Source of the DNA: Deinococcus sp. HSC-46F16
Lineage (GTDB): Bacteria > Deinococcota > Deinococci > Deinococcales > Deinococcaceae
Direction: 5' to 3'
Length of the DNA: 64,000 nucleotides
NCBI RefSeq assembly: GCF_024171495.1
Contig: NZ_JALJZW010000001.1
Coordinates: 956,001-1,020,000, forward strand
How positions within the stretch are numbered: the stretch's first letter is position 1; every line of letters begins with the position of its first letter. Shown here piece after piece: positions 20,179 to 32,839 of the stretch. The translations under genes and the position numbers were made by a program. Under the pieces are notes generated by a model. That model ran no database searches. It was not told the DNA's origin and saw only the letters and a program-made list of their open reading frames with translations.

Positions 20179-20873
20179 GCATTCTCGACCGCCTGTCCCG
20201 CCTGCTCCGTGCCAATGTCAACGACCTGATCAGCCGCGCCGAGGACCCCGCCAAGATCATTGACCAGGCCCTGCTCGACATGCGCTCGGCCTATGCCGAG
20301 GCCCGCACCGAGGTGGCCGACGCGATGGCCCAGAACGCCCGCCTGACCCGCGAATCGGGCACCAACCGCAAGCTCGCCGAGGAATACGAGAAGAAGGCGG
20401 AAGAAGCGCTGCGGGCGGGCAACGAGGACCTCGCCCGCGAAGCCCTGCGCCGCTCGCAAAACCACAAGGACCTCGCCCGGGGGTTCGAGGAGCAGGTCGG
20501 CACGCAGAACGCCACCGTGGACCAGCTCAAGACCCAGCTCCGGGCGCTGGAAGCCAAGATCGACGAGATGGAGTCGCGCAAGTCGCTGCTCGCCGCCCGG
20601 CAGAAGACCGCGCAGGCCGGGGCCACCCTGGAGCGCGTCAGCGGCTTCGGCAAGGCGGGCGGGGCGATGGACGCCTTCGAGGACATGGAGCGCAAGGTCC
20701 TTCAGATGGAAGACCGCAACCAGGCCATGACCCAACTGCGGCAGGAGGGCGACCTCGACGCGCAGCTCGCGGACCTCGGGCGCGACCGTGAACTTGACGA
20801 CGCCTTCGCCGCGCTCAAGGCCCGCGTGCAGGGCGGCCAGAACAGCTCGGGGCAGGGCGGCAGCCAGAGCTGA
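20175..20873 (+). CDS. pspA: PspA/IM30-family membrane-stress protein
   Basis: 232 aa. MSILDRLSRLLRANVNDLISRAEDPAKIIDQAL is the amphipathic N-terminus and helix of the PspA/Vipp1 family; the rest is a long coiled coil ending in a Gly/Gln/Ser-rich tail. PspA coats and repairs damaged membrane, often under phage-shock or envelope stress. An ideal SD AGGAGG is 8 nt before the ATG. No pspB, pspC or PspF-type regulator is nearby, so the regulation is unknown. The terminator at 20891 ends the transcript. Confidence 0.93.
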   Translation: MSILDRLSRLLRANVNDLISRAEDPAKIIDQALLDMRSAYAEARTEVADAMAQNARLTRESGTNRKLAEEYEKKAEEALRAGNEDLAREALRRSQNHKDLARGFEEQVGTQNATVDQLKTQLRALEAKIDEMESRKSLLAARQKTAQAGATLERVSGFGKAGGAMDAFEDMERKVLQMEDRNQAMTQLRQEGDLDAQLADLGRDRELDDAFAALKARVQGGQNSSGQGGSQS

Positions 20874-20890
20874 AGCCGGGCGATCCGGGA

Positions 20891-20917
20891 GGGGGCACCC
20901 AGGGGTGTCCCCTTCTT
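20891..20917 (+). terminator. Intrinsic terminator after pspA
   Basis: A 9-bp stem (20891-20899 with 20904-20912, one G-U pair) around a short loop is followed by TTCTT. It starts 17 nt after the stop codon. Confidence 0.75.
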
Positions 20918-21082
20918 GCCGGTTTCTGGAGCGTGTGCTGGGAGAAGGCCCCTCACCTCAGCCAGCGGAACAGACTGGGGTGAAGAACCTCCCCGGAAGA
21001 AGGCCGGGAGGCCACCAAAAATCAGCGCAACTTCATGATGGCTGACAGAATGGAAGGGATGCCGAGCCTTACCCTGTCCACC

Positions 21083-21775
21083 ATGTCCGGCCACCTCCGC
21101 CAAATCCTCGCCCCGGCGCTGCTGGGGGCGGCGCTGCTGACCGGCTGTGCGCCCGCCGCGACCCCGCAGGCGCAGGGCACCCCGGTCGCGTCGAGCACGC
21201 CGGTCAGCCGCGTTTCCTTCTACCCGCTGGAGACGGGCCTGACCTGGAGCTACCAGCCCGAGGGCGAGGCGGCGGGTGGGCAGCCCTACAGCCTGCGGGC
21301 GCTGGGACCGACGGTGTTCGCCGGGCAGACGGCGCTGGCCTTCGAGTTGACTGGGCGCGGCGCCCAGCAGACGTGGTTCCGGCAGGTCAGCTCGGAGGGC
21401 GTGCGGCTGCTGGGCTTTCGCAAACCCGGCGTGAGCGTGCGCCTCGACCCCGCGTGGCTGGAGGCCCCCGCCGAGGGCGCGTGGCGGGTGGGGCTGAACT
21501 GGGAAGGGCAAAGCCGCGTGACCCTGACCGGGGACGACGGCAAGGTGCAGGCCCAGGGCACCCTGCGCTACCGCTACGACGTGCAGGACCGCCGCCGGGT
21601 GACCACGCCCGCCGGAACCTTCGAGGTCTGGGTGGTCACCCGGCAGATCGGGGACGACGTGGGGGGCCTCTTCTCGCCGCAGGTGCAGCAGTTCTGGTTC
21701 GCGCCCTTCGCGGGCGAGGTCCGCACCCCGGAGGGCCTGCTGCTCACCGCCCGCAACTTTGGGGGGAAGCCGTGA
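21083..21775 (+). CDS. Lipoprotein of unknown function
   Basis: 230 aa. The signal ends with lipobox LLTGC about 21 residues in, so the protein should be lipid-anchored. The mature part is beta-rich (SFYPLETGLTWSYQPEGE, TRVTLTGDDGKVQAQGTLRYRYDVQDRRRVTTPAGTFEVWVV). The TPAGTFEVWVV element resembles proteins that carry a conversion of an input into a measured property, but no family is assigned. TACCCT 7 bp upstream supports this ATG over two upstream ones. Confidence 0.7.
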   Translation: MSGHLRQILAPALLGAALLTGCAPAATPQAQGTPVASSTPVSRVSFYPLETGLTWSYQPEGEAAGGQPYSLRALGPTVFAGQTALAFELTGRGAQQTWFRQVSSEGVRLLGFRKPGVSVRLDPAWLEAPAEGAWRVGLNWEGQSRVTLTGDDGKVQAQGTLRYRYDVQDRRRVTTPAGTFEVWVVTRQIGDDVGGLFSPQVQQFWFAPFAGEVRTPEGLLLTARNFGGKP

Positions 21776-21789
21776 GCCTCCCCGCCCGC

Positions 21790-21838
21790 TACCGTGGGGC
21801 CATGACCGGCCCCGTGCCCACCCGCCAGGAGGTTACCC

Positions 21839-21846
<8 letters not shown>
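21790..21846 (+). promoter_or_regulatory. dxs leader: TACCGT promoter element and overlapping 14-residue frame
   Basis: TACCGT (21790-21795) is 6 bp before an ATG at 21802 that opens [14 protein letters not shown], stopping at 21846. The frame contains the dxs SD AGGAGG, and its TGA lies 3 nt inside dxs, so it overlaps the dxs start by 8 nt. This looks like a leaderless leader frame that translates into the dxs initiation region. Confidence 0.45.
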
Positions 21847-23716
<1,870 letters not shown>

Positions 23717-23732
23717 GGGCGGGTGGAGCAAG

Positions 23733-23764
23733 GAGGCCGGGGCGGGTGCTCCGGCCTCTTTCGT
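23733..23764 (+). terminator. Intrinsic terminator after dxs
   Basis: GAGGCCGG (23733-23740) pairs with CCGGCCTC (23751-23758), followed by TTTCGT. It lies 16 nt after the dxs stop. Confidence 0.85.
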
Positions 23765-23834
23765 GACCAGGAGCTGACACGGGGCGGCGAGACTGGAGCT
23801 GTCCCCAGGTCCTCTCTTCTCCTCAGGAGGCTGT

Positions 23835-24101
23835 ATGCGAGTTCACCCCGTGCTGAGGCTGTCGCTGGTCGCCGTCGTCTTCGTCGTCCTCGGACTGGTC
23901 TGGAGTTGGGTGGCGGGTGGGGTGGTCGCCCTGGCCGCGCTGCTGCTGCTGCTCTCGGGCAGAGGAACTTCGGGTACGGGCCGCCATTCATCCTCCCCCA
24001 ATTCCGATGGGACCGCCGCCGCATTCCTGATCTGGGACACGACCGGCGGGTGCGGTTCCGACAGTGGTTCGGACGGGGGCGGGTGCGGCGGGGGGGAGTG
24101 A
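23835..24101 (+). CDS. Small membrane protein with Gly/Ser/Cys-rich tail
   Basis: 88 aa. Two short hydrophobic helices (LRLSLVAVVFVVLGLVWSWVA and VVALAALLLLL) are followed by a Ser/Gly-rich segment and the tail GGCGSDSGSDGGGCGGGE, which has two cysteines amid Gly, Ser and Asp. The tail resembles those of other small Deinococcus proteins of unknown role and could bind metal or be a low-complexity linker. SD AGGAGG precedes the ATG closely. It converges on the tilS-tadA gene with only 3 nt between stops. Confidence 0.7.
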   Translation: MRVHPVLRLSLVAVVFVVLGLVWSWVAGGVVALAALLLLLSGRGTSGTGRHSSSPNSDGTAAAFLIWDTTGGCGSDSGSDGGGCGGGE

Positions 24102-24104
24102 GGC

Positions 24105-25721
24105 TCAGGGGCCGCCGTCTTCCTGCCCACGCCGCCGCACGGCCTGGAAACTCTGCCGCAAGAGCCGCGCCGCCTCCCCTGCCCGCACGCCGCCCGTCAC
24201 CTCCGGGCGGTGGCCCCAGTGGTGGGCCAGCACGTCGCTGACGCCGCCCAGCGCCCCGGCTTTCGGGTTGACGGCGCCGTACACGACGCGGCCCACCCGC
24301 GCCTCCAACGCCGCCCCCAGACACATTGGGCACGGCTCCAGCGTCACGACGAGGGTGCAGGCCGTGAGGTAGGGCGTCCCCAGGGTCCGGGTCGCCCCGC
24401 GCAGCGCCCCCAGCTCGGCATGGCGGGTCATGTCGCCATGCTCGCGGCTGGTGTTGCGGCCCCGGCCGACCACCGCGCCGTCCGGCCCCAGCACGACCGC
24501 GCCCACCGGGACTTCGCCGTGCCCCGCCGCTTCCTCTGCCAGCGCGAGGGCCTCGCCCATCGCCGTATGAAGGGGGTCCGGGGCCGGGGCCACGCCCGCT
24601 GCCTCCCGCGCTCCCACCGCCCACCGGGGAGGATGGAGGCCGACCCACTGCACCTTTCCGCCCACCGCCAGCAGCGGCACGCGGTCCCTCTCGGCGCGGG
24701 GCACCTTCGCGTCGGTGAGCACGTCGCTGAGTTTGCGGGTACCTCCGGGCAGACGCATCCGGTCACTGGGCTGCCGGGTGCGCAGGGTCCAGCCGGGTGG
24801 GGGCGGGAAGTCGGGGACGGGCCACGCCAGCGGGCGCAGGTGCAGCCGCCCCCCCGTCGCGGTCACGTCCCGGTCTCCCGGCAGGGTGACGTGGGCGGTC
24901 TCCCCCGCCCCCAACGCGGCGGCGAGCGCCTCCACGTGCTCGGCGTGGTAGGAAAAGCCCGCCCCCTCCAACGCCCGCGCCACGTGGCGGCGCAGCACGG
25001 CGGCGGGCTGCCGGGTTCGGGGCGCGTGCTCGGTCAGGCGAGCGGCGAGGTCGTCCAGTGCCGCATCGTCCTCGCGGGACAGGCGGGCGAGGCGGGCCAG
25101 GGCACCCTCCAGGCCGGGAAAGCGGGCGATGAGCAGAGGTATAACCTCGCCGCGCAGCCACGCCCGCGTCCGGGTGAGGTCGGCATTGGTGGGGTCCTCG
25201 CGCCAGGCCTGGCCCAGCGAGCGCAGGAAGGCTTCCACATCGGCGCGGGGCACGTCCAGCCAGGGGCGGTGGACGCGGCCCCGCACGGGAGGAATGCCGC
25301 TCAGCACCGCCTCGCCTCGCAAAAGGCCCATCAGCACCGTTTCGGCCTGGTCGCGGCGGGTGTGGGCGATCAGGATGGCGGAAGCCCCCACCGCCTTCGC
25401 CGTCCGCGAGAGGAACTCGTGGCGGACCCGGCGGGCGGCGTCCTCCACGTTCCAGCCGCGCCGGGCGGCGACCGCGCCCACCTCCACCCGCGTGCCGTGG
25501 CAGGGCACCCCAAGCTGCCCTGCCAGCGCCTCCACCCACGCGGCGTCCTGGGCCGACCCTTCCCGGAGGCCGTGGTCGAGGTGGGCGACGACGGGCTGTG
25601 CCCCCGCCAGCACCAGCGCCCGCAGGAGGGCCACGCTGTCCGCTCCACCCGAGACGCCCATCACCACGGTCTGCCCAGCGTAGGGTTGGAGCGGACGGCC
25701 CAGCGCGGGGGGCAGCCTCAC
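24105..25721 (-). CDS. tilS-tadA: Fused tRNA(Ile)-lysidine synthase and tRNA adenosine deaminase
   Basis: 538 aa from a GTG that overlaps the DUF72 stop (GTGA) and is preceded by GGAGGGG; the GTG 15 nt upstream is the alternative. Residues about 24-29 carry the TilS PP-loop SGGADS, with TilS-type N- and C-terminal domains up to about 380. Residues about 390-538 are a TadA deaminase with the zinc motifs HAELGAL and TLEPCPMCLG. TilS makes lysidine at C34 of tRNA-Ile(CAU); TadA makes inosine at A34 of tRNA-Arg(ACG). Both edit the wobble base, so fusion would couple two essential decoding modifications. Both domains look intact. Confidence 0.9.
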   Translation of the reverse strand: MRLPPALGRPLQPYAGQTVVMGVSGGADSVALLRALVLAGAQPVVAHLDHGLREGSAQDAAWVEALAGQLGVPCHGTRVEVGAVAARRGWNVEDAARRVRHEFLSRTAKAVGASAILIAHTRRDQAETVLMGLLRGEAVLSGIPPVRGRVHRPWLDVPRADVEAFLRSLGQAWREDPTNADLTRTRAWLRGEVIPLLIARFPGLEGALARLARLSREDDAALDDLAARLTEHAPRTRQPAAVLRRHVARALEGAGFSYHAEHVEALAAALGAGETAHVTLPGDRDVTATGGRLHLRPLAWPVPDFPPPPGWTLRTRQPSDRMRLPGGTRKLSDVLTDAKVPRAERDRVPLLAVGGKVQWVGLHPPRWAVGAREAAGVAPAPDPLHTAMGEALALAEEAAGHGEVPVGAVVLGPDGAVVGRGRNTSREHGDMTRHAELGALRGATRTLGTPYLTACTLVVTLEPCPMCLGAALEARVGRVVYGAVNPKAGALGGVSDVLAHHWGHRPEVTGGVRAGEAARLLRQSFQAVRRRGQEDGGP

Positions 25722-26623
25722 GTCCCCTCCGGCCACGTCACCCCCAGCGCCGAGGCCAGCGCGAGGGCGTCACGCGGGGCATGGGCGCCGATGTCGTTGT
25801 CGAAATAGACGTACACGTCGCGGGGGTGCCGGGGTAGGGGGAGGTCGGTCAGGCGGCGGGCATCTGGCGGCTCCCCGCCTTCCCGCCACGCCCGCACCCG
25901 TTCGGCCCAGGCGGCGATCTCGGCGGGGTCGTAACCACTGCGGTACAGCTCGCGTGAGCCGTGCAGCCGCACGTACACGAAGTCGGCGGTCACTTCCTCC
26001 ACCAGCGGAAAGTGCCCCGCCGCGTCCGCGACGACGAGGGCGACCCCGTACTGGCGCAGCAGCGCAGGCACCTCGGGCGTGAGGAAACTCGGATGCCGCA
26101 CCTCCAGCGCGTGCCGCAGGGGCCGGTCCTCCCCCGCCTCAGTCCACGCCCGGCCCGTCAGCCGCTCGTCGTGCTCGGCGGCGAGGCGGGCGGCTTCCCC
26201 GGTCATGCGAGGCAGCAGGGCCAGGAACGCTTCCAGCACTTCCGGGTCGAAGCGCACCTGTTCGGGCAACTGCCACAGCACCGGCCCCAATCCCTCGCCC
26301 AGTCGCAACACCCCCGACGCGAAGAAGTTGGCGAGCGGGCCGCGCACCCCGCGCAGCTTTTTCATATGGGTGACGAAACGGCCACCCTTCACGGCGAAGA
26401 CGAAGCCGGGCGGCACCTCGGCCCCCCAGCGGGCGTATGTGTCGGGGCGCTGCAACGAGTAGAAGGAACCGTTGATCTCCACGCTGGTCAGCCGCTCGGC
26501 GAGGTAGGCCAGCTCGCGCCGCTGCACCAGCCCCGCCGGGTAGAACTCGCCCCGCCAATGGCGGTAGGTCCAGCCGGAGGTGCCGACAAAGAGGCGGCCG
26601 GGCGGAGGCGGGGGGGCGGACAC
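25718..26623 (-). CDS. DUF72 (YecE-like) protein
   Basis: 301 aa from GTG, fixed by TAGAAT 6 bp upstream. GTSGWTYRHWRGEFYPAG at the start, TSVEINGSFYSLQRPDTYARW, VFAVKGGRFVTHMKKL and YVRLHGSRELYRSGY are the DUF72 TIM-barrel signature. The YecE family has no proven activity; conserved acidic and His residues suggest an enzyme acting on a nucleic acid or sugar. It forms an operon with tilS-tadA (4-nt overlap) and is divergent from the peroxiredoxin gene. Confidence 0.88.
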   Translation of the reverse strand: MSAPPPPPGRLFVGTSGWTYRHWRGEFYPAGLVQRRELAYLAERLTSVEINGSFYSLQRPDTYARWGAEVPPGFVFAVKGGRFVTHMKKLRGVRGPLANFFASGVLRLGEGLGPVLWQLPEQVRFDPEVLEAFLALLPRMTGEAARLAAEHDERLTGRAWTEAGEDRPLRHALEVRHPSFLTPEVPALLRQYGVALVVADAAGHFPLVEEVTADFVYVRLHGSRELYRSGYDPAEIAAWAERVRAWREGGEPPDARRLTDLPLPRHPRDVYVYFDNDIGAHAPRDALALASALGVTWPEGT

Positions 26624-26629
26624 GGGGGC

Positions 26630-26713
26630 ATTCTAGGGGGCGGGCGGGTTCTCTCTTCGTTCGGGGCGCTGCCCCCCCTCTCTCCCGGCGGTTCACAGGT
26701 GGCCCGGTACAAT
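26630..26713. promoter_or_regulatory. Divergent leaderless promoters of DUF72 and bcp
   Basis: Minus TAGAAT (26630-26635) is 6 bp before the DUF72 GTG; plus TACAAT (26708-26713) is 7 bp before the bcp ATG. The -10 elements are about 72 bp apart in a 97-bp gap. Confidence 0.6.
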
Positions 26714-26720
26714 CGGGGGC

Positions 26721-27179
26721 ATGTCTCCCCGCGTCGGCCAGCCCGCTCCCGACTTCGACACCCGCAGCGACGACGGCCAGCCCGTCCGCCTCGCGGACCT
26801 GCGGGGCCGCTGGGTCGTGCTGTACTTTTACCCCCGCGCGAGCACGCCCGGCTGCTCGGTGGAAGCGCAGCGCTTCGAGGCGGCCCTGCCGGAGTTCGAG
26901 CGCCTGAACGCTGCCGTCATCGGCGTGAGCACCGACACGGAAGCGCGGCAGGCCAAGTTCCGCGAGAGTTGCGACCTCTCCTTCCCCCTGATTCCCGACG
27001 GCGACCGCACCCTGTGCCGGGCCTACGGGGTGATGGGCGGCCTCGGCGGGCTGATGGGGCTGGCCGGGCGGCAGACCTTCCTGATCGACCCCGAGGGCAA
27101 GGTCGCCCACCACTGGCGCACGGTGAACCCGGCGAGCCACGCGGCGGACGTGGTGCGCTACCTGCGGCAGACGGCGTAG
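26721..27179 (+). CDS. bcp: Bcp-type peroxiredoxin
   Basis: 152 aa. AhpC/TSA fold with the peroxidatic Cys in PRASTPGCSVEA near residue 46. The usual resolving Cys 5 residues later is absent (EAQRF); another Cys in RESCDLSFPL near 82 may resolve through a different disulphide, as in some PrxQ proteins. It reduces hydroperoxides using thioredoxin and matters for oxidative stress. TACAAT 7 bp before the ATG indicates a leaderless mRNA. Confidence 0.9.
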   Translation: MSPRVGQPAPDFDTRSDDGQPVRLADLRGRWVVLYFYPRASTPGCSVEAQRFEAALPEFERLNAAVIGVSTDTEARQAKFRESCDLSFPLIPDGDRTLCRAYGVMGGLGGLMGLAGRQTFLIDPEGKVAHHWRTVNPASHAADVVRYLRQTA

Positions 27180-27189
27180 CTGGGGAGGG

Positions 27190-27615
27190 CTACCGCCCCC
27201 GGCTGTCCCGGCTCTCGGCGAGGACCGTCGTGGTGGCCTCGCGCACGGGGTCCTGCGGGTAGAGCCAGCGCAGGAAGACCAGAAAGAGACCAATCACGGT
27301 CGCCGTGCTGGTGGTCAGAAAAGCGATGATCACGCCCGGCTCCAGCCGGAAGGGGCGGCCCCCCAGCGTGCCCCAGCCCACCGCCAGGGTCAGCACCACG
27401 TCCGCGATCAGCCATGCGGTCGCCAGCGCGAACACCGCGAAGCCCGCCCAGCCGCGCCACCGCTGCTGCGCCCGGACCTCCCGGAGGGTCAGGGCTTGCC
27501 GCTGGCGCAGGTAATCCTCGTCGGCCCGCTGGCGGCGCTCGGTTTCCAGACCGCCCTCCACGCGGGCATGAATGGCGCTTAGCGGCAGCGGCGGCTCGGA
27601 GCGGGGGTCGCTCAT
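27190..27615 (-). CDS. Two-TM membrane protein, candidate toxin partner of Panacea-domain gene
   Basis: 141 aa. Residues 1-52 are charged and helical; two membrane helices follow (about 54-80 WAGFAVFALATAWLIADVVLTLAV; about 93-118 GVIIAFLTTSTATVIGLFLVFLRWLYP), with a short polar tail. The gene begins 9 nt after the stop of the Panacea-domain gene, in an apparent operon. Panacea (PanA) antitoxins are known to pair with varied toxins including transmembrane ones, so this is a plausible toxin. No direct evidence of toxicity; a chaperoned or scaffolding membrane protein is an alternative. Confidence 0.6.
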   Translation of the reverse strand: MSDPRSEPPLPLSAIHARVEGGLETERRQRADEDYLRQRQALTLREVRAQQRWRGWAGFAVFALATAWLIADVVLTLAVGWGTLGGRPFRLEPGVIIAFLTTSTATVIGLFLVFLRWLYPQDPVREATTTVLAESRDSRGR

Positions 27616-27624
27616 GCCCCCGGC

Positions 27625-28128
27625 TCAGGCGCTGCGGGCCAGGGCGGTGTAGTACTCGCGGGTGACCTCGTTGGGAATCAGGTCGGTCGCGTGGCCGAAC
27701 ACCTGCCGCCAGGGGCTGCCCTCCAGGTGGGTCAGGCGCGAGAGTTCCTCCCCGCTCATCTGGCCATAGGTGACCCACACGCTGCGGATGACCTCCAGTG
27801 CAGCGGGGTCGCCGCTCAGGTCCGGTTCACCCGGCGAGACGGCCAGCGGCTCCGCGATGGGTGCCCGGCCCCGCCCGCCCCAGTGGTCCCACAGCCGCCG
27901 CACGATGGGGCCGTACTGCCAGGCATGCACCGTGTTGTAGATCAGCGGCCGCCCCAGCAGCGCGAGCGTCCACCCATGCGCGATGTACACCAGCTTGTGA
28001 AGCTGCATCTGCGTGAGGCTGCGCCCCTCGGCGTGCGCGAGGTCGAGAAAAGCGTTCGCCACGACCTCGGCGGCGTAGCCGGTGCGCATCGGGTCAGCGA
28101 TTTTGAGCGGTGAGTCCGTCAGGGTCAT
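27625..28128 (-). CDS. Panacea/SocA-like (DUF4065) domain protein
   Basis: 167 aa. YAAEVVANAFLDLAH at the start, LTQMQLHKLVYIAHGWTLALL (about 40-60) and WQYGPIVRRLWDHW match the SocA/GepA/Panacea domain, an antitoxin domain that neutralises unrelated toxins, often guiding ClpXP degradation. Start: ATG at 28128 with SD AAAGGAG. It is first in a two-gene unit with the two-TM protein downstream. Antitoxin identity is by family; activity is untested. Confidence 0.82.
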   Translation of the reverse strand: MTLTDSPLKIADPMRTGYAAEVVANAFLDLAHAEGRSLTQMQLHKLVYIAHGWTLALLGRPLIYNTVHAWQYGPIVRRLWDHWGGRGRAPIAEPLAVSPGEPDLSGDPAALEVIRSVWVTYGQMSGEELSRLTHLEGSPWRQVFGHATDLIPNEVTREYYTALARSA

Positions 28129-28174
28129 GGGCGGCGCTCCTTTCTGATGCCAGCGTAACACGCGACCATGCACG

Positions 28175-28207
28175 CTGGGCCGTGGACGGAACGTCTCCAC
28201 GGCCCAG
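28175..28207. terminator. Perfect 12-bp hairpin between the aminotransferase and Panacea genes
   Basis: Arms 28175-28186 and 28196-28207 are perfectly complementary around a 9-nt loop. It lies just after the minus-strand aminotransferase stop (28226). There is no T run on either side, so it could be an mRNA 3' stabiliser or weak terminator. Confidence 0.55.
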
Positions 28208-28225
28208 ACCTGGCGTACTGGGGCT

Positions 28226-29584
<1,359 letters not shown>

Positions 29585-29608
29585 AGGGGCTCCTTCGGGG
29601 GCAGCAAG

Positions 29609-29631
29609 GAGGCCGGAGTCAACCCGGCCTC
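29609..29631 (-). terminator. Hairpin between kamA and the aminotransferase gene
   Basis: GAGGCCGG and CCGGCCTC (29609-29616 and 29624-29631) form an 8-bp stem with a 7-nt loop, followed on the minus strand by CTTGCTG, not a good T run. It probably only attenuates read-through to the aminotransferase gene. Confidence 0.5.
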
Positions 29632-29650
29632 TGGGGAGGGATGGGACCGC

Positions 29651-31102
<1,452 letters not shown>

Positions 31103-31216
31103 GGGGCCTCCTGGGGGTGATGAAACGTGAGTGCGGTCCCCAAAATTCTGACGACCCCAAAGGCGGTTTGGAAGGCGCGTGGAACGGCTGATGCCTGCCC
31201 TGCCGCCCACACCAAA

Positions 31217-31247
31217 CTGACAAACGCCATGTCTGACCTGTCAAACG
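31217..31247 (+). promoter_or_regulatory. Pair of 10-bp direct repeats, candidate Lrp operator
   Basis: CTGACAAACG (31217-31226) and CTGTCAAACG (31238-31247) match at 9 of 10 positions and start 21 bp apart, exactly two helical turns. The second copy abuts the regulator -10 TAAGAT (31249-31254). The kamA side has TTTGGGG repeats. Probably where the Lrp-like protein binds. Confidence 0.6.
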
Positions 31248-31260
31248 TTAAGATGGCCTC

Positions 31261-31722
<462 letters not shown>

Positions 31723-31725
31723 GCC

Positions 31726-32802
31726 TTATTCGGCGGAGAAGCTGTACACCGTGCGCGACGTGAAGCGTTCGCCGGGCCGCAGCACCGTGGAGGGAAAGTC
31801 CGGCTGGTTGGGCGAGTCGGGAAAGTGCTGGGTTTCCAGGCACACCGCCCAGCGGTGGCCATAGCGCTGCCCCCTCTTGCCGACGAGCGAGCCGTCCAGA
31901 AAGTTGCCGCTGTAGAACTGCATTCCGGGCTGATCGGTGTGGACGGTGAGCCGCCGCCCGCTAATCGGGTCGTACAGATTGGCCGCCGGACCCGCGCCCC
32001 CACGCAGCACGAAGTTGTGGTCGTAGCCCCCCGCGAAGCGCAGTTGCTCGTCGGCCGTGTCCACCCGTGCGCCGATGGGCCGGGCCTCGCGGAAGTCGAA
32101 CGCCGTGCCCGCCACCGCCCGGCGCTCGCCCGTGGGAATCAGCGTCGCGTCTACCGGGGTGAAGTGGTCGGCGTCCAAAGTCAGTTCGTGGCCCAGGATG
32201 TCCCGCTGGGCTTCGCCCGACAGATTCCAGTAACTGTGGTTGGTGAGGTTGAGGACAGTGGGCGCGTCTGTCGTCGCCTCGTAGTCGATCTGGAGAGCAC
32301 CCTCTGGCCGCAGGGTGTACGTCACCCGCACGGTGAGAGTGCCGGGATAGCCTTCCTCGCCGGCGGGGCTGACGCGGGTGAAGACGACGCGGGGACCCTC
32401 CGGCCCCACCGACGCCTCGGCGTGCCACAGCCGCTGGTCGAAGCCGCGCTCGCCGCCGTGCAGGGCGTTGGAGCCGTTGTTGCGGGCGAGCTGATACGTC
32501 CGCCCGTCCAGGCTGAAGCGGCCCCCGGCGATGCGGTTGCCATAGCGCCCGATCAAGGCCCCGAAAAAGGAGGCGGTGGCCCGGTCGAAATACGGTTCCG
32601 GCGTGTCGTACCCCAGCACGATGTCGCCCAGCCTCCCGTCGCGGTCGGGGGTGAGCAGGCGCACGAGCACCCCGCCGTAGTTGGTCAGGCTGGCCTCTAT
32701 CCCACCCGGCAGACGCAACTCGTAAAGGGTGACTGCCTCGCCCTGGGGGGTGCGGCCCCACCCGCGCTCCCCCACGCTCCCGACTGGCTGATGCTGGTGC
32801 AT
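31726..32802 (-). CDS. galM: Aldose 1-epimerase (mutarotase)
   Basis: 358 aa. The active-site landmarks of GalM are visible: GRYGNRIAGGRF, NNGSNALHGGERGFDQRLWH (the HGG substrate loop), LNLTNHSYWNLSG (general-acid His), GYDHNFVL and the C-terminal catalytic Glu region VCLETQHFPDSPNQPDFPSTVLRPGE. It interconverts alpha and beta sugar anomers. It converges on the Lrp gene with 3 nt between stops. ATG 32802 starts the natural N-terminus MHQHQP. Confidence 0.92.
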   Translation of the reverse strand: MHQHQPVGSVGERGWGRTPQGEAVTLYELRLPGGIEASLTNYGGVLVRLLTPDRDGRLGDIVLGYDTPEPYFDRATASFFGALIGRYGNRIAGGRFSLDGRTYQLARNNGSNALHGGERGFDQRLWHAEASVGPEGPRVVFTRVSPAGEEGYPGTLTVRVTYTLRPEGALQIDYEATTDAPTVLNLTNHSYWNLSGEAQRDILGHELTLDADHFTPVDATLIPTGERRAVAGTAFDFREARPIGARVDTADEQLRFAGGYDHNFVLRGGAGPAANLYDPISGRRLTVHTDQPGMQFYSGNFLDGSLVGKRGQRYGHRWAVCLETQHFPDSPNQPDFPSTVLRPGERFTSRTVYSFSAE

Positions 32803-32839
32803 GGCCCCAGGGTGCCACACGGCGGGGCCGTGCCCTCCC

